Notes under the pieces: generated by a model
What the model was told of the DNA's origin: nothing
Databases searched by the model: none
Seen by the model: only the letters and a program-made list of their open reading frames with translations
Made by a program: the position numbers and the translations under genes
In this document: one piece after another, positions 34,732 to 43,182 of the stretch
Numbering within the stretch: position 1 is the first letter of the stretch
Layout: every line of letters starts with the position of its first letter
Source of the DNA: Lewinella sp. IMCC34183
GTDB taxonomy: Bacteria; Bacteroidota; Bacteroidia; Chitinophagales; Saprospiraceae
Reading direction: 5' to 3'
Assembly (NCBI RefSeq): GCF_003390915.1
Contig: NZ_QMEM01000001.1
Location: forward strand, 434,001 to 498,000
DNA: 64,000 nucleotides

Positions 34732-35898
34732 CAGGCTCAGGCTGCTCTTGCCGGAAAAGATATTCGACAGCCGGTAGCGTGGCTCATTGAAGTCGTCCAG
34801 AAATTTGCCCGATTCCTCGTACAGATCGTCGCTCAGGAGCAAGGCTACGGGACGCAGCGGCTCGATATGGGTCAGCACGATACGCACCATTGCAAGCAGG
34901 GGAATAGCCAGGATGACCCCAGCGATGCCCCAGAACACGCTGCCCAGCAGCACGACCATGATCGCGGCGAGCGCGTTGATCTTTACGCTGTTACCGAGCA
35001 CTTTGGGCGTAATGAAGTTGCCCTCGATGAACTGGACGGTGATGTAAAGGAGGACGACCGCAACGGGCTGCCAGAAGGTTTCGGTGGTGGCGATGGCGAA
35101 GACGAATGGCAGCAGCCCCCCGATGACGGTCCCGATGTACGGGATCACCGCGAGGATCGCGGCGAGGAACCCCCACACCAGGTAGTAATCTATACCGATG
35201 GCGAACAGCCCCAGGCTGTTCAGGACACCCAGAATGAGCATAACGAGCCCCATTCCGCCCAGGTAGCTTTTCGCCACCTGCTGCACCTCGGTGAGGGTCT
35301 GCAGGCCCTCGGTCTGGTCGTCGCGCTGCAACTGTCCGAGGAGGAAGTTCTTGATGGGCGTACGGTAAAGCAGGAAAAAGAAGGTGTAGATCATCACCAG
35401 TCCGAAATTAGCCAAGAGGACACCGCTGGTCGAGAGTCCCGAGGACAGGATCCCGAAGGGCTGGTCGCTGACGCTGGTGATGGCCTGGTCGATGTATTCT
35501 TCCACGTCGGAGCCCGATAGCCCGAAGCGGCCACCGCCGTATTCGGCCCATTCGAATATGGTCTCCTGAAGACCGGAAAAGATATCGTCCGCTTCGGTCA
35601 GGATCTCCCGAACCTGGTTGATAAAGAAGACGAGCACCCCCAGCACCAGGAAGCCGGCGGAAAAGAGCGTCAGAATGACGGACAGGATGCGACTGGGCAG
35701 GTTGCATTCGAACCGGTGGCAGACCGGTTTCAGCATCAGGGAAAAGAAGAGCCCGTAGGTGATGGGTATAAAAAAAGAACTGCCTGCGTAGAGCGCGTAG
35801 AGCACAATACACAGACAGATCAGAAAGTGAGCCAGCCGCTCAAAACTCACCTGGGACGATGAGGAGGGCGGGCGGATCTTTTTGGTAGGTTTTGCCAT
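34648..35898 (-). CDS. AI-2E family (PerM/TqsA-like) transporter
   Basis: The 416-residue product has the AI-2E transporter layout: two N-terminal helices (about 25-55), a third (about 72-95), a long soluble loop with QVREILTEADDIFSGLQ, then five C-terminal helices starting near residue 205. Conserved family segments are GILNSLG-like (LGVLNSLGLFAIGIDY), WGFLAAILAVIPYIGTVIGG and the EGNFITPKVLGNSVKINALA motif. Family members are linked to autoinducer-2 export (TqsA) or Na+/H+ and osmolyte exchange; the substrate here is unknown. Its start codon overlaps the DUF4199 stop by 1 nt (TAATG), so they are co-translated. C-terminal 30 residues are basic and cytoplasmic. Confidence 0.9.
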   Translation of the reverse strand: MAKPTKKIRPPSSSSQVSFERLAHFLICLCIVLYALYAGSSFFIPITYGLFFSLMLKPVCHRFECNLPSRILSVILTLFSAGFLVLGVLVFFINQVREILTEADDIFSGLQETIFEWAEYGGGRFGLSGSDVEEYIDQAITSVSDQPFGILSSGLSTSGVLLANFGLVMIYTFFFLLYRTPIKNFLLGQLQRDDQTEGLQTLTEVQQVAKSYLGGMGLVMLILGVLNSLGLFAIGIDYYLVWGFLAAILAVIPYIGTVIGGLLPFVFAIATTETFWQPVAVVLLYITVQFIEGNFITPKVLGNSVKINALAAIMVVLLGSVFWGIAGVILAIPLLAMVRIVLTHIEPLRPVALLLSDDLYEESGKFLDDFNEPRYRLSNIFSGKSSLSLLTRRRTTSKPSKRKSHSDTQVVADPET

Positions 35899-36407
35899 TA
35901 ATCTTCGGGTGCGCTGCCGCGCTTGTAGTACTGCATAAAGACGAAACCGATGATGATCACAAACACCAGCGTCTCCATAGCAACGAAGAAGCTATTCATC
36001 ATAGCATCGCCGAAGGAGGTATTATCGTTCAAAAATTGCTCGAAGCCGAGGGTGGGCGAAATGGCGGAGAGCATGATGTTAAGCACCGCGATGAGGCCGG
36101 TGGCCCACATGCCGATACGGAACAACAGGCCGATCTCGGCCTTGAAAATTTCACCACCGCGGTAGATGGCTTCGGCGTACTGCTTGGTAGCGTACCAAAC
36201 GACGGGAATGATAAGCAGATGCTTCGCGAACCGAATACTCATCGGCAGATCTCCGTATATCTGGTTGACGATCAGCAGGTATGCGCTGACGGCGGCGCCC
36301 AGGATCAGGCCGTACTTGCGGCCTTCCTTGTCAACGTCGAAGTTGAACGCGGCGGGCTTATCAAGGTGCGGTGGGTTCTCCTGCGTGGCGGGGCTGGTCT
36401 GAGCCAT
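35898..36407 (-). CDS. DUF4199-like membrane protein
   Basis: The 169-residue product has an N-terminal soluble stretch (MAQTSPATQENPPHLDKPAA), then transmembrane segments about 30-48, 60-78, 92-115 and 133-158. The order and a polar loop after helix 3 resemble DUF4199 proteins of Bacteroidota, of unknown function. Its TAA stop shares one base with the ATG of the AI-2E transporter, so it is probably a small partner or is at least translated together with it. No catalytic motif is visible. Confidence 0.75.
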   Translation of the reverse strand: MAQTSPATQENPPHLDKPAAFNFDVDKEGRKYGLILGAAVSAYLLIVNQIYGDLPMSIRFAKHLLIIPVVWYATKQYAEAIYRGGEIFKAEIGLLFRIGMWATGLIAVLNIMLSAISPTLGFEQFLNDNTSFGDAMMNSFFVAMETLVFVIIIGFVFMQYYKRGSAPED

Positions 36408-36472
36408 GGAAAGGTCAATGTTTGTGAGGTGCTAAGGTAAAGGAAATACGCTATTGAAGGGGTGCCCGGGCA

Positions 36473-37000
36473 CTAGCCTTTCTCTTCGGTGTCGTAGTGC
36501 TCGTTGAATTCCTGGGGCACAGTCTTGTACCGGTCGGCGCGGTTCACCCACACCAATACCTTTTCGTGCTGCTTCTCGAGGAGGTCACGGGCGAAGTCGA
36601 TTAGTTTGTCGTTGCCCAGGGCTTTTTCGTAGGCTACGCTGATCTCCTGCTCGTTTTCGTGCGACAGTTCGGCCAGGCTGACGATGTTCTGCGTCTGCAG
36701 GGCCTGATTCAGGTCCTTCTCCTTCTTCTTGAGGTGGGTTTCGCTGCTGCGCGAGGGCGTGTGGACGCCGCCGGCCATGTCGGAGAGAATCTCGTTCACC
36801 TGCTGCATCAGCTCGGTGTGGTATTCGGCCAGGGAGTTGAAGTACCCGCTGGCGACTTCGTCTTCTTCCTTTACCCCGGAAGAGATGTCCCGGTAGTAGC
36901 CGGCCGATTGCCGGTGCAGCATCGCGATCTCGTTGAGGGTCGCATCGGTACCCTCCGGACGAATCTCGTAGGGGGTTTTCATATCAGAATTGTTATCCAT
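36473..37000 (-). CDS. PA2169/DUF2383-like four-helix protein
   Basis: I use the ATG at 37000 (175 aa), 5 bp after the DUF2945 stop; the frame is open to 37189 only through that gene. The protein is helical with ATLNEIAMLHRQSAGYYRDI, NSLAEYHTELMQQVNEIL, SLAELSHENEQEISVAYEKAL and IDFARDLLEKQHEKVLVWV, which follows the order of the PA2169/DUF2383 four-helix bundle (a ferritin-like fold). No conserved Glu/His iron cluster (ExxH pairs) is clear. Relatives are often stress-induced. Together with the Tudor-like DUF2945 gene this looks like a stress operon. Soluble and cytoplasmic. Confidence 0.72.
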   Translation of the reverse strand: MDNNSDMKTPYEIRPEGTDATLNEIAMLHRQSAGYYRDISSGVKEEDEVASGYFNSLAEYHTELMQQVNEILSDMAGGVHTPSRSSETHLKKKEKDLNQALQTQNIVSLAELSHENEQEISVAYEKALGNDKLIDFARDLLEKQHEKVLVWVNRADRYKTVPQEFNEHYDTEEKG

Positions 37001-37005
37001 AAGTA

Positions 37006-37215
37006 TTAGGCTTTTTCTACTTCCGACTCCAGTTTCAGGACCTTGTCCCCGTCGTCCTGCTGAATGAGCAGGGCTTTGTTGCCGGATTCGCCCTTGCGGG
37101 TAATCTTTTCTCCTTTGATGGTCTTGGTCACTTCTTCGGAGTAAGTCTCTTCCACCTTGCCGGTGGCCGTGCCGTTCCCCCATTTCCATTTGACGTTGCT
37201 TCCTTTGCGGATCAT
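37006..37215 (-). CDS. DUF2945 (HVA1 Tudor-like) small protein
   Basis: This 69-residue protein (VKWKWGNGTATGKVEETY, then EKITRKGESGNKALLIQQDD and GDKVLKLESEVEKA) matches the whole length of the DUF2945/HVA1 Tudor-like family. It folds as a small SH3-like barrel and is widely found next to stress genes; the ligand is unknown. A terminator stem ends 24 bp upstream of its ATG, so the promoter must overlap the terminator or lie inside the upstream lipoprotein gene. It is followed after 5 bp by the DUF2383-like gene. Confidence 0.88.
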   Translation of the reverse strand: MIRKGSNVKWKWGNGTATGKVEETYSEEVTKTIKGEKITRKGESGNKALLIQQDDGDKVLKLESEVEKA

Positions 37216-37238
37216 GCTATTGCTTTGGTTGGTGCTAT

Positions 37239-37279
37239 AAAAAAGCCCGGTGGAGCGGTATAACCTGACTCCACCGGGC
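37239..37279 (-). terminator. Intrinsic terminator of the coiled-coil lipoprotein gene
   Basis: On the minus strand, an 11-bp stem (37279-37269 with 37255-37245) with a 13-nt loop is followed by TTTTTT at 37244-37239. It lies 32 bp after the lipoprotein stop and only 23 bp before the DUF2945 start codon. Confidence 0.9.
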
Positions 37280-37311
37280 CGGTGTTGTTGCTTACGAACG
37301 GGCGTACCGGA

Positions 37312-37776
37312 CTAGTCCAGATCGCCTTCGGGATCAAACGAACGCTCGATATTGTTCAGCAGGTCGTCGGACTCCCGGCGGAAGTCGCTCCAGCCCTGGT
37401 TCACGTCACCTTTGAAGTCACGCCATCCGGCTTCCCAGTTGTCACCAACGCGGTCCATGCGCTCGTCGATGTCGTTGCGGTAGCCTTCCAGTTCGTCCCA
37501 TTCCTGCTGCATTTCGGCGCGGGCTTCGTCGCTTGCGCCTTCCATGTCACGTTCGAGTTCCGTCATGCGGGCATCGATGTTGGAGCGGGCGTCGCGGAAT
37601 TCGCGGTCGAGTTCGTTGCTTTCTTCGCGCACTTCGGAGCCAACATTGGAGAGGGCGTTCTCGGTTTCGTTGCCAATCTCATCAGCTGCGTTGTCGGCGG
37701 GGCTGTTCTCAGCACAGCTATAAAACAGACCGCTGAAGGTCAACAGAAGAGCGAGGGATAAAATGCGAATTTTCAT
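37312..37776 (-). CDS. Coiled-coil lipoprotein, unknown
   Basis: I start at the ATG 37776 (154 aa), which begins the signal sequence MKIRILSLALLLTFSGLFYS with lipobox FYSC (C21); the frame upstream to 37845 has no signal character. The mature part is acidic (many Glu, Asp) with long heptad-like helices, TENALSNVGSEVREESNELD and AEMQQEWDELEGYRNDIDER, and tandem Trp motifs near the end (NWEAGWRDFKGDVNQGWSDF). Such helical lipoproteins often tether or sense the cell wall or outer membrane. No family name is known to me. It is in an envelope/stress gene block with the MscS channel. Confidence 0.75.
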   Translation of the reverse strand: MKIRILSLALLLTFSGLFYSCAENSPADNAADEIGNETENALSNVGSEVREESNELDREFRDARSNIDARMTELERDMEGASDEARAEMQQEWDELEGYRNDIDERMDRVGDNWEAGWRDFKGDVNQGWSDFRRESDDLLNNIERSFDPEGDLD

Positions 37777-37860
37777 AATAAGAAACAGTTTAGTTATGCC
37801 AGGGAGCGTAGTGGCGGGTGTAGTGGTTTGTATTAACACTCCCATAACTAAAACAGCAGG

Positions 37861-38817
37861 TTACCCCGCATGTTCGTTCGCGTTCTCGCCGCTTTCCAGC
37901 CGGCCGCTGGCGCGGTCGGCCAGCATGGCGGACAGTTTCTCGCCGCCCTTGATGCCGAAGTCCAGCGTACGGATGGGGAACGGAATCATGATGTCGTTGT
38001 CGTCGTAGACCCGCTTGATGGCCATGATCGCCTCGCTTTGGGCGGACAGGTAGTCCGCCTGCCCCGTACCACTCTGGTCGAGCCAGAAGCGCAGGGTGTA
38101 GTTGATCGAGCTGTTGCCAAATTCGTTGAAGAACAGCTGCACGTCCTTGCTCGTATCGTAGGCTACGTTGTCCTTTATGGCCTGAATGGTGAGATCACGT
38201 ACCTTGCTCAGGTCGTCGCCGTAACTCACCCCACACGACAGATCGACGCGGCGCATCTGGAGCTTGCTGTAGTTCTTGATGGGTTCCTGGACCACCGTCT
38301 TGTTAGGGATGATCACGTCCTGCCCCTGCAGGGTATGCAGGTGGGTATACCGCAGGTTCACGGCGGTGACCTTACCGAGGAAACCCGAAATTTCGACCAG
38401 GTCTCCCTCCCGGAAGATGGACTTGACGGAGAGCATGATCCCGCTGAAGAGGTTCAGTATTGGGTCCTGGAAGGCCAGGCCGATGGCCAGACCAACGACG
38501 CCGGCACCGGCAAGCAGACTGGTCACTACCCCCGTCAGCTGGAGTACGGAGAGGGTCAGGAACAGAAAGGCCATGACGAGCACGACCGTGAGGAAGGAAC
38601 TGATCAGTCCGGCTACGGTGGAGTCCGGCACCATCCGGTAGCTCAGCTTGTTGAAGTACTTCTTGGCAAAGCGCGTAACGATCGCTCCGATGAAGATGAC
38701 GATAATGGCGAGCAGGATGTTGGGCAGGTTCCGCAGGAGGGCCGCCCACCAGCTCTTTAGTTCTTCAAACAGGGGCTGAAAGTCGAGTTCGAGGCCAAAG
38801 ATTTCAAATAGATACAT
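37861..38817 (-). CDS. MscS-family mechanosensitive ion channel
   Basis: The 318-residue product has the MscS layout. Transmembrane helices lie at about 25-50, 65-88 and 92-115; the pore helix is the Ala/Gly-rich GAGVVGLAIGLAFQDPILNLFSG. The MscS beta domain follows with FREGDLVEISGFLGKV and HTLQGQDVIIPNKTV, then the alpha/beta C-terminal cage domain. It opens under membrane tension to release osmolytes during hypo-osmotic shock. Length is near E. coli MscS (286). The TIPFPIRTLDF-like end (IMIPFPIRTLDF) matches the family. Confidence 0.94.
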   Translation of the reverse strand: MYLFEIFGLELDFQPLFEELKSWWAALLRNLPNILLAIIVIFIGAIVTRFAKKYFNKLSYRMVPDSTVAGLISSFLTVVLVMAFLFLTLSVLQLTGVVTSLLAGAGVVGLAIGLAFQDPILNLFSGIMLSVKSIFREGDLVEISGFLGKVTAVNLRYTHLHTLQGQDVIIPNKTVVQEPIKNYSKLQMRRVDLSCGVSYGDDLSKVRDLTIQAIKDNVAYDTSKDVQLFFNEFGNSSINYTLRFWLDQSGTGQADYLSAQSEAIMAIKRVYDDNDIMIPFPIRTLDFGIKGGEKLSAMLADRASGRLESGENANEHAG

Positions 38818-38875
38818 ATAGGAGAGGGGTATGCAATGCGTAATTGCCGGTATAACTCCGTGCGCTAAAACGTGT

Positions 38876-39841
38876 TCAGGCTCCGGCGGCCCAGGATGCC
38901 CGCAATTCTTCCACGTTTACGCTGACCACGCCGGGCAGCGCGATCACCTGGGCACCGGCCAGGTTGGCCAGGCGGGCCGACTCCGTCAGCGTGGCGCCGG
39001 CAACCAGGGCACAGGCAGCTACGCTGATCACCGTATCTCCGGCACCGCTCACGTCCGCGATCTTGCGGGCGGGCGTAGGATGAATGGCCGACGAGCGGCC
39101 GTCGTGGGTATACACGCCGTGCTCGGAGAGGGTGATCATCACCCGCCGGCATTCGAGCTGCGAAAAGATCAGGTCCGCGGCACGGTCAAGGTCCTCAAGT
39201 ACGGGGCGTACCGTGAAGTCGCACTGCGCCTGGATCTCCCGCAGGTTGGGCTTGAACAGGCTGACTTGCCGGTACGACCAGAAGCCCCGTTCCTTGGGGT
39301 CGACGGCGGTCAGGATATCATTACGGTGGGCCGCGGCGAGGACATCCCCGACGACCTCCGGGGTCAGGACACCCTTGTTGTAATCCTGCAGGATAACCAG
39401 GTCGTAGGCCCCGGCATCGAGTTGCTCCGCAATACGGGCGGCCAGGTCCTTTCCGGCGGCGGGGCGCAGGTCTGCGGTGCTCTCGCGATCAACCCGCAGC
39501 AACTGCTGGTTTTGGGAGATGACACGGGTCTTGACCGTGGTCTGCCGCTCGGCATCGGGCCGGAGCAGGCGGGTATCGACGCCCCGGTCGCCCAAAAGCC
39601 GCGACAGTACGCCGGCTCCTTCGTCGCTTCCCACCGCACCCGCGACCGCGCAGTCGGCCCCCAGCGCGGCAACGTTGAGGGCCACGTTCGCTGCTCCGCC
39701 CGGGCGATCCTCCTGGCTGCGGTACCGCACGACGGGTACCGGCGCCTCGGGGCTGATACGGTCGACCGAGCCGTACAGGTAGCGGTCGATCATCACGTCA
39801 CCGACCACCAGGACGCGCAGGGAGGAGAAGTCCGGGAACAT
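38876..39841 (-). CDS. PfkB-family carbohydrate kinase, RfaE1/HldE kinase-domain type
   Basis: I start at the ATG 39841 (321 aa), 10 bp after ndk ends, rather than the longer frame to 40003. Family features are VVGDVMIDRYLYG at the N-terminus, GGAANVALN (48-56) that contacts sugar and the DVSGAGDT motif (263-270) with catalytic D269. The DRISPEAPVPVV and FKPNLREIQ segments are typical of the heptose 7-phosphate kinase (RfaE1/HldE N-domain). It makes heptose 1,7-bisphosphate for the ADP-heptose of lipopolysaccharide. The C-terminal nucleotidyltransferase domain of bifunctional HldE is missing, so it is a single-function kinase. Confidence 0.88.
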   Translation of the reverse strand: MFPDFSSLRVLVVGDVMIDRYLYGSVDRISPEAPVPVVRYRSQEDRPGGAANVALNVAALGADCAVAGAVGSDEGAGVLSRLLGDRGVDTRLLRPDAERQTTVKTRVISQNQQLLRVDRESTADLRPAAGKDLAARIAEQLDAGAYDLVILQDYNKGVLTPEVVGDVLAAAHRNDILTAVDPKERGFWSYRQVSLFKPNLREIQAQCDFTVRPVLEDLDRAADLIFSQLECRRVMITLSEHGVYTHDGRSSAIHPTPARKIADVSGAGDTVISVAACALVAGATLTESARLANLAGAQVIALPGVVSVNVEELRASWAAGA

Positions 39842-39851
39842 GGTCGGCCGA

Positions 39852-40274
39852 CTAGGCGAAGACCTCGGTGCCCGCGAAGTGGAAGCTGCCTTCGATGGCG
39901 GCGTTCTCGTCGCTGTCGCTGCCGTGTACGGCGTTCTCGCCGATGCTGCTGGCGTACTTGGCGCGGATGGTTCCGGCCTCGGCCTCGGCGGGGTTGGTAG
40001 CACCGATCAGCTTGCGGAAGTCAGCCACGGCGTTGTCTTTCTCCAGGATGGCCGCGACAATGGGTCCGCTGCTCATGAAGGTGACGAGCTCGTCGTAGAA
40101 GGGGCGTCCCTCGTGTACGGCGTAGAATTCCCCGGCCTTGGCGGCGCTGAGGCGGGTGTACTTCATGGCCACGATGCGAAAGCCGGCGGCGTTGATCTGT
40201 TCGAGGATCGCTCCGATGTGCCCGTTTTTGACGGCATCGGGCTTGATCATGGTGAAGGTACGGTTGGTAGCCAT
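39852..40274 (-). CDS. ndk: Nucleoside diphosphate kinase
   Basis: I start at ATG 40274 (140 aa), which gives the canonical N-terminus [19 protein letters not shown]. The catalytic histidine is H117 in NAVHGSDS, the one phosphorylated during the ping-pong transfer. The family length (about 140) and the terminal segment [10 protein letters not shown] fit well. The longer open frame extends over the nrnA region and is not real. It balances NTP pools. The PfkB kinase gene follows 10 bp downstream on the same strand, so both are probably on one mRNA. Confidence 0.97.
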   Translation of the reverse strand: MATNRTFTMIKPDAVKNGHIGAILEQINAAGFRIVAMKYTRLSAAKAGEFYAVHEGRPFYDELVTFMSSGPIVAAILEKDNAVADFRKLIGATNPAEAEAGTIRAKYASSIGENAVHGSDSDENAAIEGSFHFAGTEVFA

Positions 40275-40313
40275 GGAGATATTTGTTGGGTGAGGGCGGC
40301 AAAAGTAGGAAGT

Positions 40314-40345
40314 TTTGGCCAGCCCACCATTTTTTCGGAACTTTG
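40314..40345 (+). promoter_or_regulatory. Bacteroidota-type promoter of nrnA
   Basis: TTTG (40314-40317), 20 nt, then GAACTTTG (40338-40345), one mismatch from TAnnTTTG. The nrnA ATG follows at 40365. It lies in the 90-bp gap between divergent ndk and nrnA. Confidence 0.6.
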
Positions 40346-40364
40346 CGCGTCCTTTCCCACCCGT

Positions 40365-41396
40365 ATGGACGAGCACCTCGACAATGCCCGACGCTTGCTG
40401 GCCGACCGCCAGGAGATCGTCATCTTCAGCCACCGCAACCCGGACGGCGACGCCGTTGGCTCCAGCCTGGGCCTGCAGCACTACCTGAAGGGACAGGGAC
40501 ACGGGTGTACCGTCGTCCTGCCCTCGGGCTATCCGGAGTTTCTGGCCTTTCTGCCGGAGGTGCAGTCGATCGTTATCTACGACGACACGCCCGAACGCGC
40601 CCGCGAGATCATCGACGGGGCAAGTCTCTTCTTCCTGCTGGACTTCAACTCCTTCGACCGCATCGACAAACTGGCCGAAGGCTTGACCGACGACCCGCGG
40701 CCCCGGATCATGATCGACCACCACCTGTACCCGGAAGACATCGCCAATCCGGCCTTCTGTGACCCCACGGCCAGCTCCACCTGCGAACTGGTCTACCGCT
40801 TTATCAGGGACCTCGGACACGAAGACCGGGTTACCAAAGCCTGTTCGGACAGCCTCTATACGGGCATCCTGACCGACACCGGCGGTTTTCGCTACAGCAC
40901 CTCCCCGGCCCTGTTCCGCACCACCGCCGCTCTGCTGGACGCCGGTACCGACGCCTACAAGATCGCGGACCACGTCTGGAACAACCAGTCGGAGAAGCAG
41001 CTGCGGCTGCTGGGTCACTGCCTCGCGAATCGGATGGAACTGATTCCCGACTTCCGTACCGGCCTGATCTACCTGAACAAACAGGACTACGAGGACTTCG
41101 ATATACAGCGTGGTGACACGGAAGGCATCGTCAACTACATCCTCCGGATGCCCCAGCTGATGATCGCCGCCTTCATTCACGAACAACCCACCATCGTCAA
41201 ACTGAGCCTGCGCTCCAAGGGAACCATGGACGTACAGTCCCTGGCCAAGGAACATTTCCGGGGCGGCGGGCACCGCAACGCGGCCGGGGGGGCAAGCTTT
41301 GCCCCACTCGGCACCACGATCAACCGCTTCAAACGCCAGCTGCCGAAGTACGCAGCGGAAATTGAGGCGGCTTACTTAGAATTTAACAACCAATAA
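40365..41396 (+). CDS. nrnA: DHH-family phosphoesterase, NrnA-type
   Basis: I take the ATG at 40365 (343 aa), since the frame before it is the ndk antisense. The DHH domain shows [12 protein letters not shown] (23-34; two metal-ligand Asp), [11 protein letters not shown], then the DHH triad in MIDHHLYP. The DHHA1 domain ends with [12 protein letters not shown], which binds the substrate. This is the NrnA/RecJ-like clade that degrades oligoribonucleotides of 2-5 nt and 3'-phosphoadenosine 5'-phosphate (pAp). It is followed after 3 bp by the FKBP lipoprotein gene. Confidence 0.92.
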   Translation: MDEHLDNARRLLADRQEIVIFSHRNPDGDAVGSSLGLQHYLKGQGHGCTVVLPSGYPEFLAFLPEVQSIVIYDDTPERAREIIDGASLFFLLDFNSFDRIDKLAEGLTDDPRPRIMIDHHLYPEDIANPAFCDPTASSTCELVYRFIRDLGHEDRVTKACSDSLYTGILTDTGGFRYSTSPALFRTTAALLDAGTDAYKIADHVWNNQSEKQLRLLGHCLANRMELIPDFRTGLIYLNKQDYEDFDIQRGDTEGIVNYILRMPQLMIAAFIHEQPTIVKLSLRSKGTMDVQSLAKEHFRGGGHRNAAGGASFAPLGTTINRFKRQLPKYAAEIEAAYLEFNNQ

Positions 41397-41399
41397 TTT

Positions 41400-42317
41400 A
41401 TGCTAACCAGAATGTTGCTCCTCTTCGTGGGCCTAACCCTGTTCGCCGCCTGTGAAGATTCGGACAAGGAGGGGATGCTTACTACCGACCTCGGTACCCG
41501 CTACAGCTACGTCACTACCAACGACGACGGGCAACTCGCCAACCCCGGCGAGTACATCTACTTCCAGGCCCAGGTAAAGAATGAGGCCGACAGCGTATTC
41601 ATTGATACCCGCGACAATCCCGGCGACCAGCCTGTACTGCAGGCCCTGTCCGACAGCCTCATCAACGAAGAAACCTCCCCGGTACAGGACGTGCTCAGCA
41701 AGCTCCGCGTGGGCGAGCGGGCCGTGATCCGCGCCGACATCAGCCAGTTCCCTCCCCAGGCCAAGCCTCCCGGGATGCAGCAGGATTCGGTCATGCTTTA
41801 CGACATCGAAGTTACCGAAATCGTCAGCCAGGACGAGTTCACCGCCCGCCAGGACGCCATGCGTGCCGAGGCCGAGGCAGCCGCGGAAACCGTCCGTGCC
41901 CGTGAGCCCGAAGTTCGGGCTATGACCGACCAAATCTACGAGGATTACAAGGCCGGCCGGCTGGACGATCAACTGCAATCCACCGAGAGTGGCATCCGGT
42001 ACATCATCCACGAAGAAGGAGACGGTCCCCAGGCCGAAGCCGGTCGCGGTGTGGTGGTGCAGTACCTCGGTCGCCTCACGTCAAACGGCGAGATCTTCGA
42101 CCAGAGCTTCGAGCGCGGACAGGGTATTCCTTTCCAGCTCGGCACCGGTCGCGTGATTCCGGGTTGGGACGAGGGCATCGCCCAGCTGCAGCAGGGCGAT
42201 CACGCCACGCTGATCATTCCCTCCGAGCTTGGCTACGGTGCCCAGGGTGCCGGCAATGGCAGCATTCCGCCCGATAGCGAGCTTATGTTCTACGTAGAAC
42301 TGGAAGAGGTCCAGTAA
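41400..42317 (+). CDS. FKBP-type peptidyl-prolyl isomerase lipoprotein
   Basis: The 305-residue product has a lipoprotein signal with lipobox FAAC (C18). Residues 45-140 are a degenerate FKBP-like domain (PGEYIYFQAQVKN ... VIRADISQFPPQ), then a long Ala/Glu helix (about 147-190), and a canonical FKBP domain (about 200-305) with VVVQYLGRLTSNGEIFDQSF, RVIPGWDEGI and IPSELGYGAQG. It should speed proline isomerisation in the periplasm, most likely of outer-membrane proteins, as FkpA-type chaperones do. Start ATG is 3 bp after nrnA stop. A bidirectional terminator follows. Confidence 0.93.
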   Translation: MLTRMLLLFVGLTLFAACEDSDKEGMLTTDLGTRYSYVTTNDDGQLANPGEYIYFQAQVKNEADSVFIDTRDNPGDQPVLQALSDSLINEETSPVQDVLSKLRVGERAVIRADISQFPPQAKPPGMQQDSVMLYDIEVTEIVSQDEFTARQDAMRAEAEAAAETVRAREPEVRAMTDQIYEDYKAGRLDDQLQSTESGIRYIIHEEGDGPQAEAGRGVVVQYLGRLTSNGEIFDQSFERGQGIPFQLGTGRVIPGWDEGIAQLQQGDHATLIIPSELGYGAQGAGNGSIPPDSELMFYVELEEVQ

Positions 42318-42336
42318 ACCGGTACCCCCCAATTCA

Positions 42337-42380
42337 AACGGCGGCGTTTCTCACATGAGGGACGCCGCCGTTCTCATTTT
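42337..42380. terminator. Bidirectional terminator between FKBP and enoyl-CoA hydratase genes
   Basis: An 11-bp perfect stem (42337-42347 with 42362-42372) and 14-nt loop. On the plus strand it is followed by CTCATTTTATT. It separates two convergent genes; the minus-strand side has only a weak T-stretch (TTTGAATT). Confidence 0.82.
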
Positions 42381-43161
42381 ATTCTCCCTTGAAGTTGGGG
42401 ATCCGCTTCTCGACGAAGGCACTCGCCCCCTCTTCGAAGTCGGACGTACGCGTGGTAGCCCCGAAGGCCTCCGCCTCCGTTCCGTAGCCCGCGGGATTGG
42501 AATAGTAGGCATTGATGGCGCGGATCGACTGCTGTACGGCTACCGGCCCCTTCGTGCCGATGAGGGTAAGAAGATCGATCGCCTTCTGCGCCGCCTCTTT
42601 CCGGGGCAGCACGTAGTTGACCAGCCCCAGTCGGTGGGCCTCCTCCGCGTCGATGCGGTTGCCCGTCAGGATCAGCTCGGTGGCCTTGCCCTTACCGATA
42701 TACTGGTTGAGGCGCTGGGTACCGCCGTAGCCGGGAATGATTCCCAGGTTGACCTCCGGCTGGCCGAAGCTGGCGTTTTCCGTCGCAATGCGCAGGTGGC
42801 AGGCCATGGCAAGCTCGCAGCCGCCACCGAGGGCAAAACCGTTGACGAGGGCTACGACCGGACGGTGAAAGTTTTCGATGCGGGCAAAGACCTCCTGCCC
42901 CCGGTGGGCCATCGCCTGTCCGTTGCCGTCGCGGGCCACCTCCATGAATTCCTTGATGTCGGCTCCGGCCACGAAAGCGCGGTCACCGGATCCGGTAAGG
43001 ATCACGCCGTGGATGTTGGTACGGTCGCGGTAGTCCGTCCCGAAAAACTGATTAAGTTCGTGGAGGGTCTGGGCGTTTAGGGCGTTTAGGGCCTTGGGTC
43101 GGTCGATGGTGAGGTGCACGATGCGGTCGTGCTCTTCGACGCGTAGGTTTTGGTAGCTCAT
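42379..43161 (-). CDS. Enoyl-CoA hydratase/isomerase
   Basis: The 260-residue crotonase-fold enzyme carries the oxyanion segment RAFVAGADIKEF, the catalytic glutamates in GGGCELAMAC and PEVNLGIIPGYGG, and a terminal FVEKRIPNFKGE typical of short-chain enoyl-CoA hydratases. It adds water to trans-2-enoyl-CoA in fatty acid or branched-chain amino acid degradation. It is the last gene after ilvD-ilvB-ilvN, 21 bp from ilvN, which is unexpected because those genes make branched-chain amino acids. A shared transcript is plausible. Start ATG is clear. Confidence 0.92.
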   Translation of the reverse strand: MSYQNLRVEEHDRIVHLTIDRPKALNALNAQTLHELNQFFGTDYRDRTNIHGVILTGSGDRAFVAGADIKEFMEVARDGNGQAMAHRGQEVFARIENFHRPVVALVNGFALGGGCELAMACHLRIATENASFGQPEVNLGIIPGYGGTQRLNQYIGKGKATELILTGNRIDAEEAHRLGLVNYVLPRKEAAQKAIDLLTLIGTKGPVAVQQSIRAINAYYSNPAGYGTEAEAFGATTRTSDFEEGASAFVEKRIPNFKGE

Positions 43162-43182
43162 GGGGTCAATATAGCGCCCCGG

